Below are positions 49,791 to 59,454 of a DNA stretch of 64,000 bases, in pieces (position 1 is the stretch's first letter; every line of letters starts with the position of its first letter). Where the stretch lies: positions 372,001 to 436,000 of the forward strand of contig JACPVF010000007.1 of assembly GCA_016191845.1 (NCBI GenBank), in the 5' to 3' direction. This DNA is from Chloroflexota bacterium (GTDB taxonomy: Bacteria > Chloroflexota > Anaerolineae > Anaerolineales > Villigracilaceae). A program made the translations under genes and the position numbers. Below the pieces are notes generated by a model. It did not search any database and had not been told where the DNA came from. It saw only the letters and a program-made list of their open reading frames with translations.

Positions 49791-50405
49791 TTAGAGCGTC
49801 TTGACCATGCGATGATACCCGCTCTCGTAGCGGGCCAATTTGCCAGAGAAAGTCTTCGAGAAGACTATTTTATACCCAAGCCGCTCGTAAAAGCGGACCG
49901 CGCCACGATTGCCTTCGTCCACAGACAGGCCGCATTCGGGCAGGTGCACTGCACGAGCCTGATCCTCGGCAAAGGCCATCAATTCCGCACCGTAGCCGCG
50001 ATTCTGGAACCCAGGCAGGATGCCGATATTGCTGACGTAGTATTCGTCCGCGTCGGTCTCGGGCGCGTTCAGGAGTCCCGCCGCGCGCCACAGCACACGC
50101 GGCGCGCTCCAGCGGTACAACTCGGGCAGACGCAGAATAAAGGCCACCTGCAAGGCATTGATCTCGCGGCCCGGGTAACTGAGCAGCATGCCCACCGGGC
50201 GGCCGTCCACTTCGGCGATGAAGGAATGGTCCCACGAAAAACGATGGCCGCCGATCTTGAACATGCGCGCCAGGTAGCGATCCACCGAGTGGCGCGGATC
50301 GCCGCTGTAGAGATAGTCGGCCAGGCCGCCCATCGAATCGTGCAGGACAGGGACAGCCACATCCACATCCTCGGCGCGCGCGGGGCGGATCGTCAACGGG
50401 GACAC
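49791..50405 (-). CDS. GNAT family N-acetyltransferase
   Basis: 204 residues. Acetyl-CoA loop GILPGFQNRGYGAELMAFAEDQAR, followed by LSVDEGNRGAVRFYERLGYKIV. N-terminal RPARAEDVDVAVPVLHD is the usual first strand-helix. Substrate unknown. GTG at 50405 lies 4 nt after the DUF952 stop; TTG at 50417 is an alternative overlapping start. Upstream in-frame sequence is a shadow of the DUF952 gene. Confidence 0.87.
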   Translation of the reverse strand: MSPLTIRPARAEDVDVAVPVLHDSMGGLADYLYSGDPRHSVDRYLARMFKIGGHRFSWDHSFIAEVDGRPVGMLLSYPGREINALQVAFILRLPELYRWSAPRVLWRAAGLLNAPETDADEYYVSNIGILPGFQNRGYGAELMAFAEDQARAVHLPECGLSVDEGNRGAVRFYERLGYKIVFSKTFSGKLARYESGYHRMVKTL

Positions 50406-50409
50406 GGGA

Positions 50410-50766
50410 TCACTCAACAGGTGGAGCAAACGTCCCAGCGGAATCAGGCTGGAAGTCCAGGGCGCGGACGACGGCCTCCAGATTGATCGGGCCGTAGATG
50501 TGCGGGAACAGGTCCGCTTCCGAGATGCCCGCCGCGGGCGGTCCCGCAGGCGGCTCCCAGCGGACCTCGGAACGGGTCGCCGTTTCATCGACGACCAGCA
50601 ACACGAGGTCGGTCCGCCCGTGATAGAAGGCGTTGGCCACAGGCGGAACTTGTCCCGCCGTGGAGCAATGGATGAAGCCTTCGCCCGCCAGACTGGGCGC
50701 GACGTATTCGCCGCGGCGTTGGGCGTCTTCCCATTCAGCGCGCGAGGTAATGTGATAGATGGTCAT
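50410..50766 (-). CDS. DUF952 domain protein
   Basis: 118 residues. Begins TIYHITSRAEWEDAQRRGEYVAPSL, with the family's EGFIHCSTAGQVPPVANAFY, then LLVVDETATRSEVRWE and FPHIYGPINLEAVVRALDFQP. DUF952 resembles NAD-dependent ADP-ribosyl or phosphotransferase folds; biochemical role uncertain. The ATG overlaps the stop of the fused YYY gene by 4 nt. Confidence 0.9.
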   Translation of the reverse strand: MTIYHITSRAEWEDAQRRGEYVAPSLAGEGFIHCSTAGQVPPVANAFYHGRTDLVLLVVDETATRSEVRWEPPAGPPAAGISEADLFPHIYGPINLEAVVRALDFQPDSAGTFAPPVE

Positions 50767-53700
50767 GGCAGCACCTGATAGATGACGGTCTCGCCGTCGC
50801 GATAGACTTCCTGCCACAACACGCCGTTCATGTCTTCGAACTTTTGCAGGCCGTTGGGCAGGCTCGGGTCGACGGACGCATACTTGCCGCGCTCCAATTG
50901 TCCGACGATGATATAGCGCACATTGTACTTGCGCAGGAAGGCCTGGGCTGCATCGGGGTCGGGCGTGTTATAGAAGGCATCCACTTCCACGCCACGGTCG
51001 ATGACCTGCTGCGAGAATTGGACGCGCTGCTGTTGTTGATGCCACTGCCAGCCCACCACGCCGGGCAGGCCGGTGTAGATGGTCATGCGCGAGAGCCAGG
51101 TGTACTGCACGCCCGCAGGCGCGGCCTCCACGATGACGGGCGAGCCCTGGACATTGTCCTGCAGCCAGCGGATGGCACGGTAATCCTGGCTCAGGTCCAT
51201 GTCGCGGCCAAACTCGGAATACACAGCAGACTTCATATAGTCCATCGAGTCGAGCGTATGCGGGGCCAGCGGATTCATGCGGTCACTGATCTTGTCGGCG
51301 GTGGCGGTGAAGGTGAAGAGGAAGGCTCCCGCAAACAACGCAACCAGCCCGCCCTGGAAGAATCCACGCCAGCCCGGGCGCCAGCGCCCGACTTCGGCCA
51401 GTAGCCAGCCTAAAGCCGCCGCTGCGCTGACGGCCAGCATCAGCCAGGCTTGCAGATAGAACTTGAAAACCGTGTTCATGCGGCCGATATCGCCGACCGC
51501 CACGACCACTTCCACCACTAGGGTGATGACCAGAGCCGTGCCGATCAGGAACAGAATCAACCGCTTCTCGTCAGATTGACCGGGCCGCAGAAGCAGGAGT
51601 CCCGCCCAGGCCGCCATCGGCAGGGCCAGCCAGGCGATCTGCACACCCTTGAAGAGTAGATACACCAGAGCAGCCAGGAACACCGCCAGCAGACCTTCGA
51701 TCAGCAGTGCATATGGGCGCAACCTGCCCAATGCGGAGACAGGCGTGGCGGCCATCCACTCGCGCGTCTCCCAGACCAGCCAGAAGAAGATGATGAACAG
51801 GAACAGGCCCCAGTGTGTGAGATACGACCAGACGGGCGTGTGCTGTCCCGTCCATGGGATGATGGAGCCGTAGGATTGCGCGTACCAGTAACGATAGGGT
51901 TCGTACAACAGGTAGGAGAGTCCCACCAGCGCCGCCACGCCCACAACGATCACGCCGATGCGGCGCAGCAGGGCGGGAATCCACTCGGGCAGCCAGGAGA
52001 TGCGCACCTCGCCCACGTGGAACCACAACACGTATGCGAATACGATCACGGCCAGCAACAGGTAGGTGTAGATATCTGAGAGGTTGGTCGGATAGATCGC
52101 GCCCACCATCAGTCCGCCCACGAAGAAGGAGGCCAGCCATTCGAGGCGGGACATCTTCGCGCGGGTCTTGATCAGCGAGACGGCCCAGGCCAGCACGAAC
52201 AGCGCCAGCGACAGGACGATCATGTGCGCGTGCAGATCGCTGTATAGGAAGGTGAACAGCGGGAACTCGGTGATGGCCATGTCGTCGGGCGGCATCACGC
52301 GGCTCGGATTCCAGTACCAGTCGCCGCGACCGAAAGGCAGGATGCCACCGGTCAATGAGTTGAAGAAGCCCTGCGCGGCCCAGATCATCCGCTGGACGAT
52401 GTTGGCGTTGTCGATGATCCCGCCCGGGGCGGCCATACGCTGGAAACCCTGGTAGATCATGCGGATCGTCCCAAGGTTGCCGAGGGCCACGGTCATCATC
52501 GAAGCAGCCAGGCCCGCCACCAACGGCAGGTTCAACGGACGTTCGTCTTCGTCGACGGACGGCTTGAGCGTCCCCTGCAGCAGGGAATACACCACGGCAA
52601 AAGCGCCCACCGCCACCAACGCGAACAGCGTCGGCAGGATCAGGTTGTACGCGATGGACGGCACGATGCCGAGCCATTTCACCGGCGTGCCCACCAGCAC
52701 GAAACCGTAATAGTAGTAATTGATGTAGCCGCCCGCATACCACGGGTCATAGGCAGGGAAGGAACTGCTCTTCAGCACCGCGTTGAAGTACGAGAAATCC
52801 ATCGGGCGCTCGCCGCCTTTGGCAGGATGCCACAGGTCGGGGTTGCCGAGGCGCACCAACAGGTCGAAGAGGAAGAAGCCGAAGAAGATCAGTTCAACGG
52901 TGAGGAAAAAGCGACGGTGAGTCCGCCACTCTTCGAGCAATTGCCCGCGCTTCATCCAGCCGACGCCCAGGCCTGCCGCCGTCAACCCGGCGAGCACCAG
53001 CCCGATCGTCAGCCGCGAATACGTCAGCCCGATGGAACCCGCCAGCCACGAGAAGTAAGCCAGCAGTGTCAGCCCGAGGATGCGACTCAACGCATACGCG
53101 TTCACGCCCAGCCCGGGCAGGGCCAACCGCGCCAGCGGATACGTCACCACGCCAAGGGCAAAGATGAAGAGATACCAGAAGAGCAATCCCAAAATGGGAT
53201 AGCGATTCTGGAGGGCATCATAGCTGAACAACTGCGACCAGGTGCCGCCCGCCTGCTGCTGCTTCAAGGTGTCGGGCGGAAGCATCAGGTCTTTGTATTG
53301 ATACGAGTTAGCCTGGCGCGGCGTGAGATGCACCGCGCGGGTCAGGTCCACCGCCCCAAGGATGGCCTGCACCTTGGTGGGATCATAGTTCGCGCTCTTC
53401 TTGAAGATCAACACCTTGGGATGGTCGTAGAAGGTGAAGGCCTCCTCCGCCGCCTGGTCGTTGATGGAGATCGGGCCCAGCGTGGGATAGGATGTGAAGA
53501 CCGCCACCAGGTCATAACCCAGGTTGCCCTGGTACATGCCCGGCTCAGCCACACGGTAACAGTGGATGATATCCTCGCCCGCGGGGCAGCCGATCAACTG
53601 GCGGTAGTATTCCGTCGTCAGCGGAAAACGCTCGGGCAGGCGGGTGATCTGTCCATATTGGTGATTGGTGGGGATGAAGATGTAATCGCCCTGGTTGAGC

Positions 53701-55754
53701 GAATCGACCAGACGCACGAGCTTGTCGGTGTTGTCGTCCCAGTAGACTTGCAGGTTCAGGTCGCCGCGGTACAAGCCGCCGAAGGGGTCGTACTCCACGC
53801 GGAAGGGCAGGGTGAAATCGTAGTCGGTCTCGTTGATAACGGAAGACCCCGTCAGCACGATGGAGCCGCCGCTGGTTGTCACCGTAACGTTGTAGGCCTC
53901 GCCCGCCGTGAGGGGCAGCGGCTTGGTCAAGGTCAGGGTGACGGGGCCACCGCGCGAGTCAGGCCACAGGCGGAACTCGTCCTTGACGGTGGCTGTGGCG
54001 GTGATCTCCGGCGCAGACTGGCTGGACACGGTCACGGTCAGGGTTTGGATGCCCGAATTGGCCAGATCCGCCACGTGGCCGAGCAGGATCTCCTTCAACT
54101 CGCCCGAGCGGTTGGGGACCAGCACGGTCGAATACGGGATTTCAAGCGTGATCTGCCCGCCGGAGAACGGCATCGGCTGTGAGTAGATGCCGCCATCCGC
54201 CGTGCCGATGCGCGCATTAATCGGCGCAGGCACGTTCTGGAAGATCCACTTGGAGGCGGCGATGCGCGTCTCGTCGTGAGTGTAGATATTGAGGAAGGCA
54301 AAGGCCCAGGCGGCAGTCAACACCAGGACAACGGCACCCAGGACACGGACCACATGATTCAGGTAGAAGTAAACATTGCGATCCAGGCTGGTCTCGTTCC
54401 TGACAAATTTCTGAAAGCCTTCGAATACGAACCAGGCCGCCATCATCGCCAGCAGCGGATAGATGGGCAGCTGATAACGCATGGTCGGGTTGTACTGCAT
54501 CGACTGCCAGCCAAAATACAGCGCCGTCCACCCCCATAGTAGCAGGTGCGGACGCCATTCCCGATTCTTGAAGATACGCCAGGCCATCCACAGGAAACCC
54601 AGCCATGAGAGGATGCCCAGCGGCAGGCCCAAACCCCAGATCGTCAGGTTCTCGAAGGAATACAGGTGCGAGCGGCGCGCCCATTGCAGATTCCACGGCA
54701 GGTCGGAATCGGGGGTGGCTTGCGCGCGCTGTTCGCGGACGTTGTCGAACCAGGCCATATTGGGCGAGATGATGCCGTGGAATGCATACGGTTGGAAGAC
54801 GCGGAAGGACAACAGCGCGAAGAAGCCACCGATGATCATGTAAACCCAGAACTTGGTCAGGTCGGGTTTGTCGGGCGTGACCGAGTCGTCGTCCGCGTGG
54901 CGCAGGGAACGCATGAAGAAGGCGGCAGGCAGCAGCAGGGCCAGCGGAGCGGCCGTCAGCTTGGAGGCGACCGCCATGCCGAAGGCAACTCCGAACGCCA
55001 CCGTAAACCAGAAGAGCGGATCGCGGAAAATGGAAGTCCAGGCCGAGAGAATGAACGGCTCCTCATCCGCGCCTTCGGGACGACGATAGACCAGGATTTC
55101 CACGGCGAACAGGATCGCCAGAAACATGAACAGTGTGGAGAAATTGTCGGTGGTGTAGAAATGCGACTGCTGGATCTGCATCACTGCCAGTGCGGAGAAG
55201 GCCGCCGCCAACAATGCCGTCTTGCGATTGTAGAGTCGCACCACGATCAAGTAGAGCAGCAGCACGGTCAACAGGTCAGCCAGGGCAGACCACTGGCGTC
55301 CAAACTGTTTCAAATCTGTGACTGGCTTGACCCAGGTCGAGAGTTGCTCGACGTGCGCAAGCTGTGTGATCCAATCTGCCGAGTAGCGCACCAGGATCAG
55401 CGGCAGCGTGCCATAGGTATAGAAGCTGTGTCCGCGGTTGTGCGGATTGAGCGGCGAGCAGGCCGTGTCGAAATATCCGCCCCATTCCTTGCAGTCCGTG
55501 TAGATGGTGGGATAGGTGGCGCGCCACGGGTTGGCGGCCGCCGTCGGCGCGGAACCCAGCACGTCCGTCGAAGTCCCGATCGGGGCGATGTCGTAGGTCA
55601 CCGAAGTCAGGAACAACTCATCGGGATGCTGGTGTTCGAGCATGCCCCAGTCACTGCCGGTAAAGCGCAAATAAGCCGCCACCATCAGCACGGCCAGCAG
55701 CAGAATGTTATAGATCCAGGCGCGTTCTTCTTTTTGCATCATCTTTGTGTCCAC
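50763..55754 (-). CDS. Fused GT-C glycosyltransferase / Chlor_Arch_YYY protein
   Basis: 1,663 residues, the largest gene in the window. Residues 1-540 form an ArnT/PMT-like GT-C part (AYLRFTGSDWGMLEHQHPDELFLT with the acidic DE pair). An exported beta-rich region (about 540-840) includes sandwich-like strands TVTVSSQSAPEITATATVK. From about 850 a full YYY (DUF2298) domain begins FWYLFIFALGVVTYPLARLALPGLG and carries YYYYG near 1012. The C-terminus (TWLSRMTIYTGLPGVVGWQWH) matches the end of the separate YYY protein. A single-chain version of the two-gene arrangement at 45562-49725. Confidence 0.9.
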   Translation of the reverse strand: MDTKMMQKEERAWIYNILLLAVLMVAAYLRFTGSDWGMLEHQHPDELFLTSVTYDIAPIGTSTDVLGSAPTAAANPWRATYPTIYTDCKEWGGYFDTACSPLNPHNRGHSFYTYGTLPLILVRYSADWITQLAHVEQLSTWVKPVTDLKQFGRQWSALADLLTVLLLYLIVVRLYNRKTALLAAAFSALAVMQIQQSHFYTTDNFSTLFMFLAILFAVEILVYRRPEGADEEPFILSAWTSIFRDPLFWFTVAFGVAFGMAVASKLTAAPLALLLPAAFFMRSLRHADDDSVTPDKPDLTKFWVYMIIGGFFALLSFRVFQPYAFHGIISPNMAWFDNVREQRAQATPDSDLPWNLQWARRSHLYSFENLTIWGLGLPLGILSWLGFLWMAWRIFKNREWRPHLLLWGWTALYFGWQSMQYNPTMRYQLPIYPLLAMMAAWFVFEGFQKFVRNETSLDRNVYFYLNHVVRVLGAVVLVLTAAWAFAFLNIYTHDETRIAASKWIFQNVPAPINARIGTADGGIYSQPMPFSGGQITLEIPYSTVLVPNRSGELKEILLGHVADLANSGIQTLTVTVSSQSAPEITATATVKDEFRLWPDSRGGPVTLTLTKPLPLTAGEAYNVTVTTSGGSIVLTGSSVINETDYDFTLPFRVEYDPFGGLYRGDLNLQVYWDDNTDKLVRLVDSLNQGDYIFIPTNHQYGQITRLPERFPLTTEYYRQLIGCPAGEDIIHCYRVAEPGMYQGNLGYDLVAVFTSYPTLGPISINDQAAEEAFTFYDHPKVLIFKKSANYDPTKVQAILGAVDLTRAVHLTPRQANSYQYKDLMLPPDTLKQQQAGGTWSQLFSYDALQNRYPILGLLFWYLFIFALGVVTYPLARLALPGLGVNAYALSRILGLTLLAYFSWLAGSIGLTYSRLTIGLVLAGLTAAGLGVGWMKRGQLLEEWRTHRRFFLTVELIFFGFFLFDLLVRLGNPDLWHPAKGGERPMDFSYFNAVLKSSSFPAYDPWYAGGYINYYYYGFVLVGTPVKWLGIVPSIAYNLILPTLFALVAVGAFAVVYSLLQGTLKPSVDEDERPLNLPLVAGLAASMMTVALGNLGTIRMIYQGFQRMAAPGGIIDNANIVQRMIWAAQGFFNSLTGGILPFGRGDWYWNPSRVMPPDDMAITEFPLFTFLYSDLHAHMIVLSLALFVLAWAVSLIKTRAKMSRLEWLASFFVGGLMVGAIYPTNLSDIYTYLLLAVIVFAYVLWFHVGEVRISWLPEWIPALLRRIGVIVVGVAALVGLSYLLYEPYRYWYAQSYGSIIPWTGQHTPVWSYLTHWGLFLFIIFFWLVWETREWMAATPVSALGRLRPYALLIEGLLAVFLAALVYLLFKGVQIAWLALPMAAWAGLLLLRPGQSDEKRLILFLIGTALVITLVVEVVVAVGDIGRMNTVFKFYLQAWLMLAVSAAAALGWLLAEVGRWRPGWRGFFQGGLVALFAGAFLFTFTATADKISDRMNPLAPHTLDSMDYMKSAVYSEFGRDMDLSQDYRAIRWLQDNVQGSPVIVEAAPAGVQYTWLSRMTIYTGLPGVVGWQWHQQQQRVQFSQQVIDRGVEVDAFYNTPDPDAAQAFLRKYNVRYIIVGQLERGKYASVDPSLPNGLQKFEDMNGVLWQEVYRDGETVIYQVLP

Positions 55755-55766
55755 GTCTGCGCGGAA

Positions 55767-57920
55767 TTATTTCTCCGCGAAGAAAATCATGAAGTCCTTG
55801 CTCGGGTCCACTTTCGAGGAATAGCGGGTGATGGTGCCCTGCGGATACAGGCTCTTGAGGATGGCCTCGGCCTCGGTATCTTCAGGCCAGTAAATGAACA
55901 ATTTGGGGAAGGGCGCAGACAGCGAATCCGTCAGGTTCTCCTTGAACAACGCGAAGTCACGGTTGGGGACGCCTGCCCACACGCCCGGCAGGCGCGTGTC
56001 GACCCAGTATGGGAACGGCACGATCCACAACGTATCGGTCTCGCCGTACTTGGCGCGGAAGTCGCGGATGACCATGCCCATCTCGGATGTGTTCCATGCC
56101 CCGGCTTTGAACTGCGTGTCGAACGTGTTGAAGACCAAGTTGTAATTCTGGAAGGAGGAAGCCGCCAACAGGACGCCCGCCAACCCCCAGCCGATGACTT
56201 CTCTGCGCTTCCCGGACCCGAAGCCTGTCACCAGGCCATCGAGCGCCAGCGCCGCGATAAGCATCACCACCACCGATGCACCGCCCGAACGGTTCAGTGC
56301 GGGATTTTCGCCCGGAAAAGCCAGCGAGAGCACCGACGGCATGATGAGCAGCGGCACGGCAGCCAGCAGGAACAGGTCCCGCCAATCGCGGCGGCGGACG
56401 TAGCGCACCAGCAGAAAGACCCCACCAATGACGAACAGCGCGCCCGTCACCACATCCAAGGCGGGGCGATGCGGAATCGAGTTGACCCAGATCTCGCCGT
56501 CGTCCAGGTTGAACATGCGCACGCCGTTCCACAGGTTCGAGAGGAAGATCTGCCAGGCGGGGCCGGGCAATGGCGTCTCCACGTCCCCCAGGCGCGAGAA
56601 GGCGCGGAACGAGAATGACTCGGGGTTTTCCATCCAATAGCGGGCCAGCGGCAGGAAGACGATGACCGAGAGGATCACGATCAAGGTCAGCCACCAGATG
56701 GCCTGTTTGCGTGCGCCCTTCGACTGTGCGTGCAGCAGGTATAGCAAGAAGGCCGCCACGACCACGAACGGCGCAAAGCGGAATGGGCTGTACCCGTGCA
56801 GGCCCAACCCAAGGAAGAAACCCGTCCACAGAATGTCATTGCGATTGCGCGTGCGCAGTCCGCGCAACAGGAAGAACAAGGTCGGTGCGACGAACATCGG
56901 ATACAACGGAAAGCGCAAGCCGATGCGCGCGATCACGTTCGGCCAATAGGCAATGCCGAACAGGAACAAGGCAAAGAGTCCCACCCGCTTTCCGCCCATC
57001 TCTTTGCCGAGCAAATAAACGAAGGGCAGGGTCAACACGCCGATCAAAGCTGTGCCGATCTTCAAGCTCAGGAACGAGAAGCCTGTGTTGAAGATGGTCG
57101 CCATCAACAAGGTCCAGTACATCTGGATGGCTTCGCGACCAGTGTTACGTGGGAAGAAGATCAGCGTCTTACCTGTGGTGATCTCGTACACGTCGAGAAT
57201 CTTTTCGGCGTGATCACTGAACGGTTCGGACGGGACGCTGTCGATACGGTAAAGGCGGAAGAACAACAACAGGGCCGCGGTCCCCACCAGGAGCGCGATC
57301 CAGATCGAGGCCTTGCGGCGCGCCTCGGGCGTGAGCGGAGTCCGCTCTTCGCGCGGGACTCGAATCCACATGGCCCACATAAACGTACCGATGGCAGCCA
57401 GCCACAAGAGGACATTGTGCCAGGTGAAAAGATCGTTCGACAGGTCGATGAACGCGACGACCGACAACACTGCCGAAAGCAACAGCGGGATGATGCGCAG
57501 CGTCATCGGGTCCTGACGCGGCAGGTCAGGCTGTAGAGAAGGCAGCCGCCACTCGTTGACGAAGTAAGCCCAAAGCGCCAGTCCCAGCGCCAGGGCGTAC
57601 AACCCCAGCGCCAGCGGGATGCGCGGAGACGGCGGTTCGAGTTGCAGTTGCGCGAACAAGGCCAGCAGAATCGCACCCAGCATCCGCCAGGGGATCCCCT
57701 TGCCTTGATCCCCACTCTCAGCCTCCACAACGACCTCGGCTTGATGGTGAGCCTCCTCCACGGCGGCACGTTCCACTTCCGCCAGACGCTCCGCATCGTT
57801 CAGTGAGCGGATCGTGGTGAGGAACGAGTTCCAGTCGCGTGTGGCCAGTTTGAACAGGTCAAGGACGGTCGGTTCTTCCTGGGACAGTTCGGGAGGGAGG
57901 GGAGTTTGTTCGTCGCTCAT
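55767..57920 (-). CDS. ArnT/PMT-like glycosyltransferase (GT39-like)
   Basis: 717 residues. A cytoplasmic N-terminus (about 80 residues, acidic) is followed by some twelve helices. The first external loop holds SEPFSDHAEKILDVYEITTG with the acidic catalytic-type Asp, then GREAIQMYWTLL, LLGKEMGGKRVGLFALFLFGIAYWP and GYSPFRFAPFVV. The C-terminal soluble part resembles those of its neighbours. Probably adds sugars to lipids or proteins outside the membrane. It overlaps the downstream methyltransferase-side gene by 4 nt and precedes the fused YYY gene. Confidence 0.88.
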   Translation of the reverse strand: MSDEQTPLPPELSQEEPTVLDLFKLATRDWNSFLTTIRSLNDAERLAEVERAAVEEAHHQAEVVVEAESGDQGKGIPWRMLGAILLALFAQLQLEPPSPRIPLALGLYALALGLALWAYFVNEWRLPSLQPDLPRQDPMTLRIIPLLLSAVLSVVAFIDLSNDLFTWHNVLLWLAAIGTFMWAMWIRVPREERTPLTPEARRKASIWIALLVGTAALLLFFRLYRIDSVPSEPFSDHAEKILDVYEITTGKTLIFFPRNTGREAIQMYWTLLMATIFNTGFSFLSLKIGTALIGVLTLPFVYLLGKEMGGKRVGLFALFLFGIAYWPNVIARIGLRFPLYPMFVAPTLFFLLRGLRTRNRNDILWTGFFLGLGLHGYSPFRFAPFVVVAAFLLYLLHAQSKGARKQAIWWLTLIVILSVIVFLPLARYWMENPESFSFRAFSRLGDVETPLPGPAWQIFLSNLWNGVRMFNLDDGEIWVNSIPHRPALDVVTGALFVIGGVFLLVRYVRRRDWRDLFLLAAVPLLIMPSVLSLAFPGENPALNRSGGASVVVMLIAALALDGLVTGFGSGKRREVIGWGLAGVLLAASSFQNYNLVFNTFDTQFKAGAWNTSEMGMVIRDFRAKYGETDTLWIVPFPYWVDTRLPGVWAGVPNRDFALFKENLTDSLSAPFPKLFIYWPEDTEAEAILKSLYPQGTITRYSSKVDPSKDFMIFFAEK

Positions 57921-58633
57921 GAATTCTTTCTCGCGATGACCATGATGCTCTCCCCCCAGCGCATCGGCAAAAAGATGAAGCTCGTGATGGCTTGAATGCC
58001 ACCCAGCGAGCCAAAGAACAATTTCTGGATCATTTTGGGAACGACAGGAATGTAAGGTACATCCCAGAAGCCATCGGAGAAGACTCGCTCAAAGGAGAAG
58101 CCTGCTTCCTGGATCAGCCGCAGCCACTCTTCGGGTTCCTTGAGCGAGATGTGGGTCGGGTCCTGATAGCCGATCCAGCGCGGACCTTTCCACGGCTTGA
58201 GCAGGGACCCGAGGTTGGGCGTGGCCAGGATCAGGATTCCGCCGGGCTGGAGCACGCGCCCGATCTCGTTCAACGCCCTGGCCGGGTCGGGCAAATGCTC
58301 GACGATATGCTTGATGATGACCACATCGAAGGCGCCATCAGCGTAGGGAAGCTCCTGAGCGGAAGCAGTTTCCAGTGAAGTTTTGTGGATAATGGGTTTG
58401 GATTGTTTCACCGCCCAATGGTTCAGGTCCATACCATAGGTCTCGAAGCTGTCTTCCAGTTGACCGACGAGATGCCCCAATCCCGAGCCGACCTCGAGCA
58501 GGCGTCCACCCTTTTTGCCATAGCGGCGCGCCAGCGTGGCGAAGAATCGATTGGACCACCAGTACATGCTGTACTTGGCGAAGGTGATGTTGGCGTACGT
58601 GTGTGTGCTAAAGTATTTTTCGTCGAAGGCCAT
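57917..58633 (-). CDS. Class I SAM-dependent methyltransferase
   Basis: 238 residues. SAM-binding motif LLEVGSGLGHLVGQLE (near 44), acidic end of strand 2 in YGMDLNHWAV, VVIIKHIVEHLPDPARALNEIGRVLQPGGILILATPN. Methyltransf_11-like. The HxxEHLPD and PGG elements are typical of small-molecule or glycan methyltransferases. It lies in a run of glycosyltransferases, so a sugar or lipid-linked target is plausible. The gap to the next methyltransferase upstream is 3 nt. Confidence 0.92.
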   Translation of the reverse strand: MAFDEKYFSTHTYANITFAKYSMYWWSNRFFATLARRYGKKGGRLLEVGSGLGHLVGQLEDSFETYGMDLNHWAVKQSKPIIHKTSLETASAQELPYADGAFDVVIIKHIVEHLPDPARALNEIGRVLQPGGILILATPNLGSLLKPWKGPRWIGYQDPTHISLKEPEEWLRLIQEAGFSFERVFSDGFWDVPYIPVVPKMIQKLFFGSLGGIQAITSFIFLPMRWGESIMVIARKNS

Positions 58634-58636
58634 AAG

Positions 58637-59398
58637 TTATTTCTTGCGGGCGATATAAAACGTAAAGGTCCCTTGCGGATGTTCGGGATGGTCCACGAAC
58701 TTTCGCAGGGCTCGTTCGGTCAGGAATAAATTCCAACGGGTCGGGGCAATGATCCAGCGGTTGAAGAGGGCGTGCGGCAGCAACGTGGGCGCGCCAAAGT
58801 AGTGGCCCCATTCTAACACGCGCATTGCATCGGGCGAAAAATAATGCCAGCAGCGTTCGAGCGTGAAGCCCGCCGCCTCCAGCCAGCCCTGCCAGACCTC
58901 TGGCTCCACGGCGTTTTCCACGCGCGACATCTTGCGGAACCATTCCGTGTAGCCTGCGCCAAACACGCGCGAGAGTGAAAGCTCGCTCAGATAACGGCTG
59001 TTGGGTACACAAAAATAGAAGGGCGCACCCGGCTTGAGCACGCGGGCCGTGTCCTTTAATACCTGCTGAATGTGCGGGATATGTTCCAGCACCGAGTTGG
59101 AGAAGGCACTGGCAAAATATTCATCGGGGAAGGGAGAGGTGCCGCCGTCGGCCTCGACCAACAGACGATACTTCCCGTAGGGTCTGGCCTCGTGAATGGG
59201 GCCATGCCAAGGGTCCAGGCCCACGTCGATCTGGCGGTCGAAGGTCAGGGCGGCGAAGTTGCCGTCGCCGCAGCCCACATCGAGGGTCGGTGAGGGCAGG
59301 TCGAAATCCTGGTAATAGCGCGACTCGATGGCGCGCAGGAATCCACGGAAGTAAGGCAGGTCGCGAATATGAAGGAAGAGGAAATCTTTTTCTGGCAT
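58637..59398 (-). CDS. Class I SAM-dependent methyltransferase
   Basis: 253 residues. TLDVGCGDGNFAALTF (near 45), VGLDPWHGPIHEAR, FASAFSNSVLEHIPHIQQVLKDTARVLKPGAPFYFCVPN. Same family as the following gene but clearly diverged; a C-terminal extension (ALFNRWIIAPTRWNLFLTERALRKFV) could be membrane-interacting. The ATG at 59398 fits better than a TTG 15 nt earlier. Two paired methyltransferases suggest consecutive steps on one glycan or lipid. Confidence 0.9.
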   Translation of the reverse strand: MPEKDFLFLHIRDLPYFRGFLRAIESRYYQDFDLPSPTLDVGCGDGNFAALTFDRQIDVGLDPWHGPIHEARPYGKYRLLVEADGGTSPFPDEYFASAFSNSVLEHIPHIQQVLKDTARVLKPGAPFYFCVPNSRYLSELSLSRVFGAGYTEWFRKMSRVENAVEPEVWQGWLEAAGFTLERCWHYFSPDAMRVLEWGHYFGAPTLLPHALFNRWIIAPTRWNLFLTERALRKFVDHPEHPQGTFTFYIARKK

Positions 59399-59454
59399 GA
59401 TGTACTTTCTCAAAAAAATCCAAACGCGGAACGGAAATCCGCGCCGGCGAAGTA

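Noticed and set aside
52827-54182. 451-codon antisense open frame inside the fused YYY gene
   Set aside because: Gln/Arg/His-rich composition and no motif; shadow of the real coding strand.
54666-56618. 650-codon open frame antisense to the fused YYY and GT39-like genes
   Set aside because: Same reason: no domain, low-complexity composition, spans two real genes on the other strand.
58384-58392. DnaA-box sequence TGTGGATAA
   Set aside because: A single copy inside a methyltransferase coding sequence, with no cluster or AT-rich region, so not an origin.
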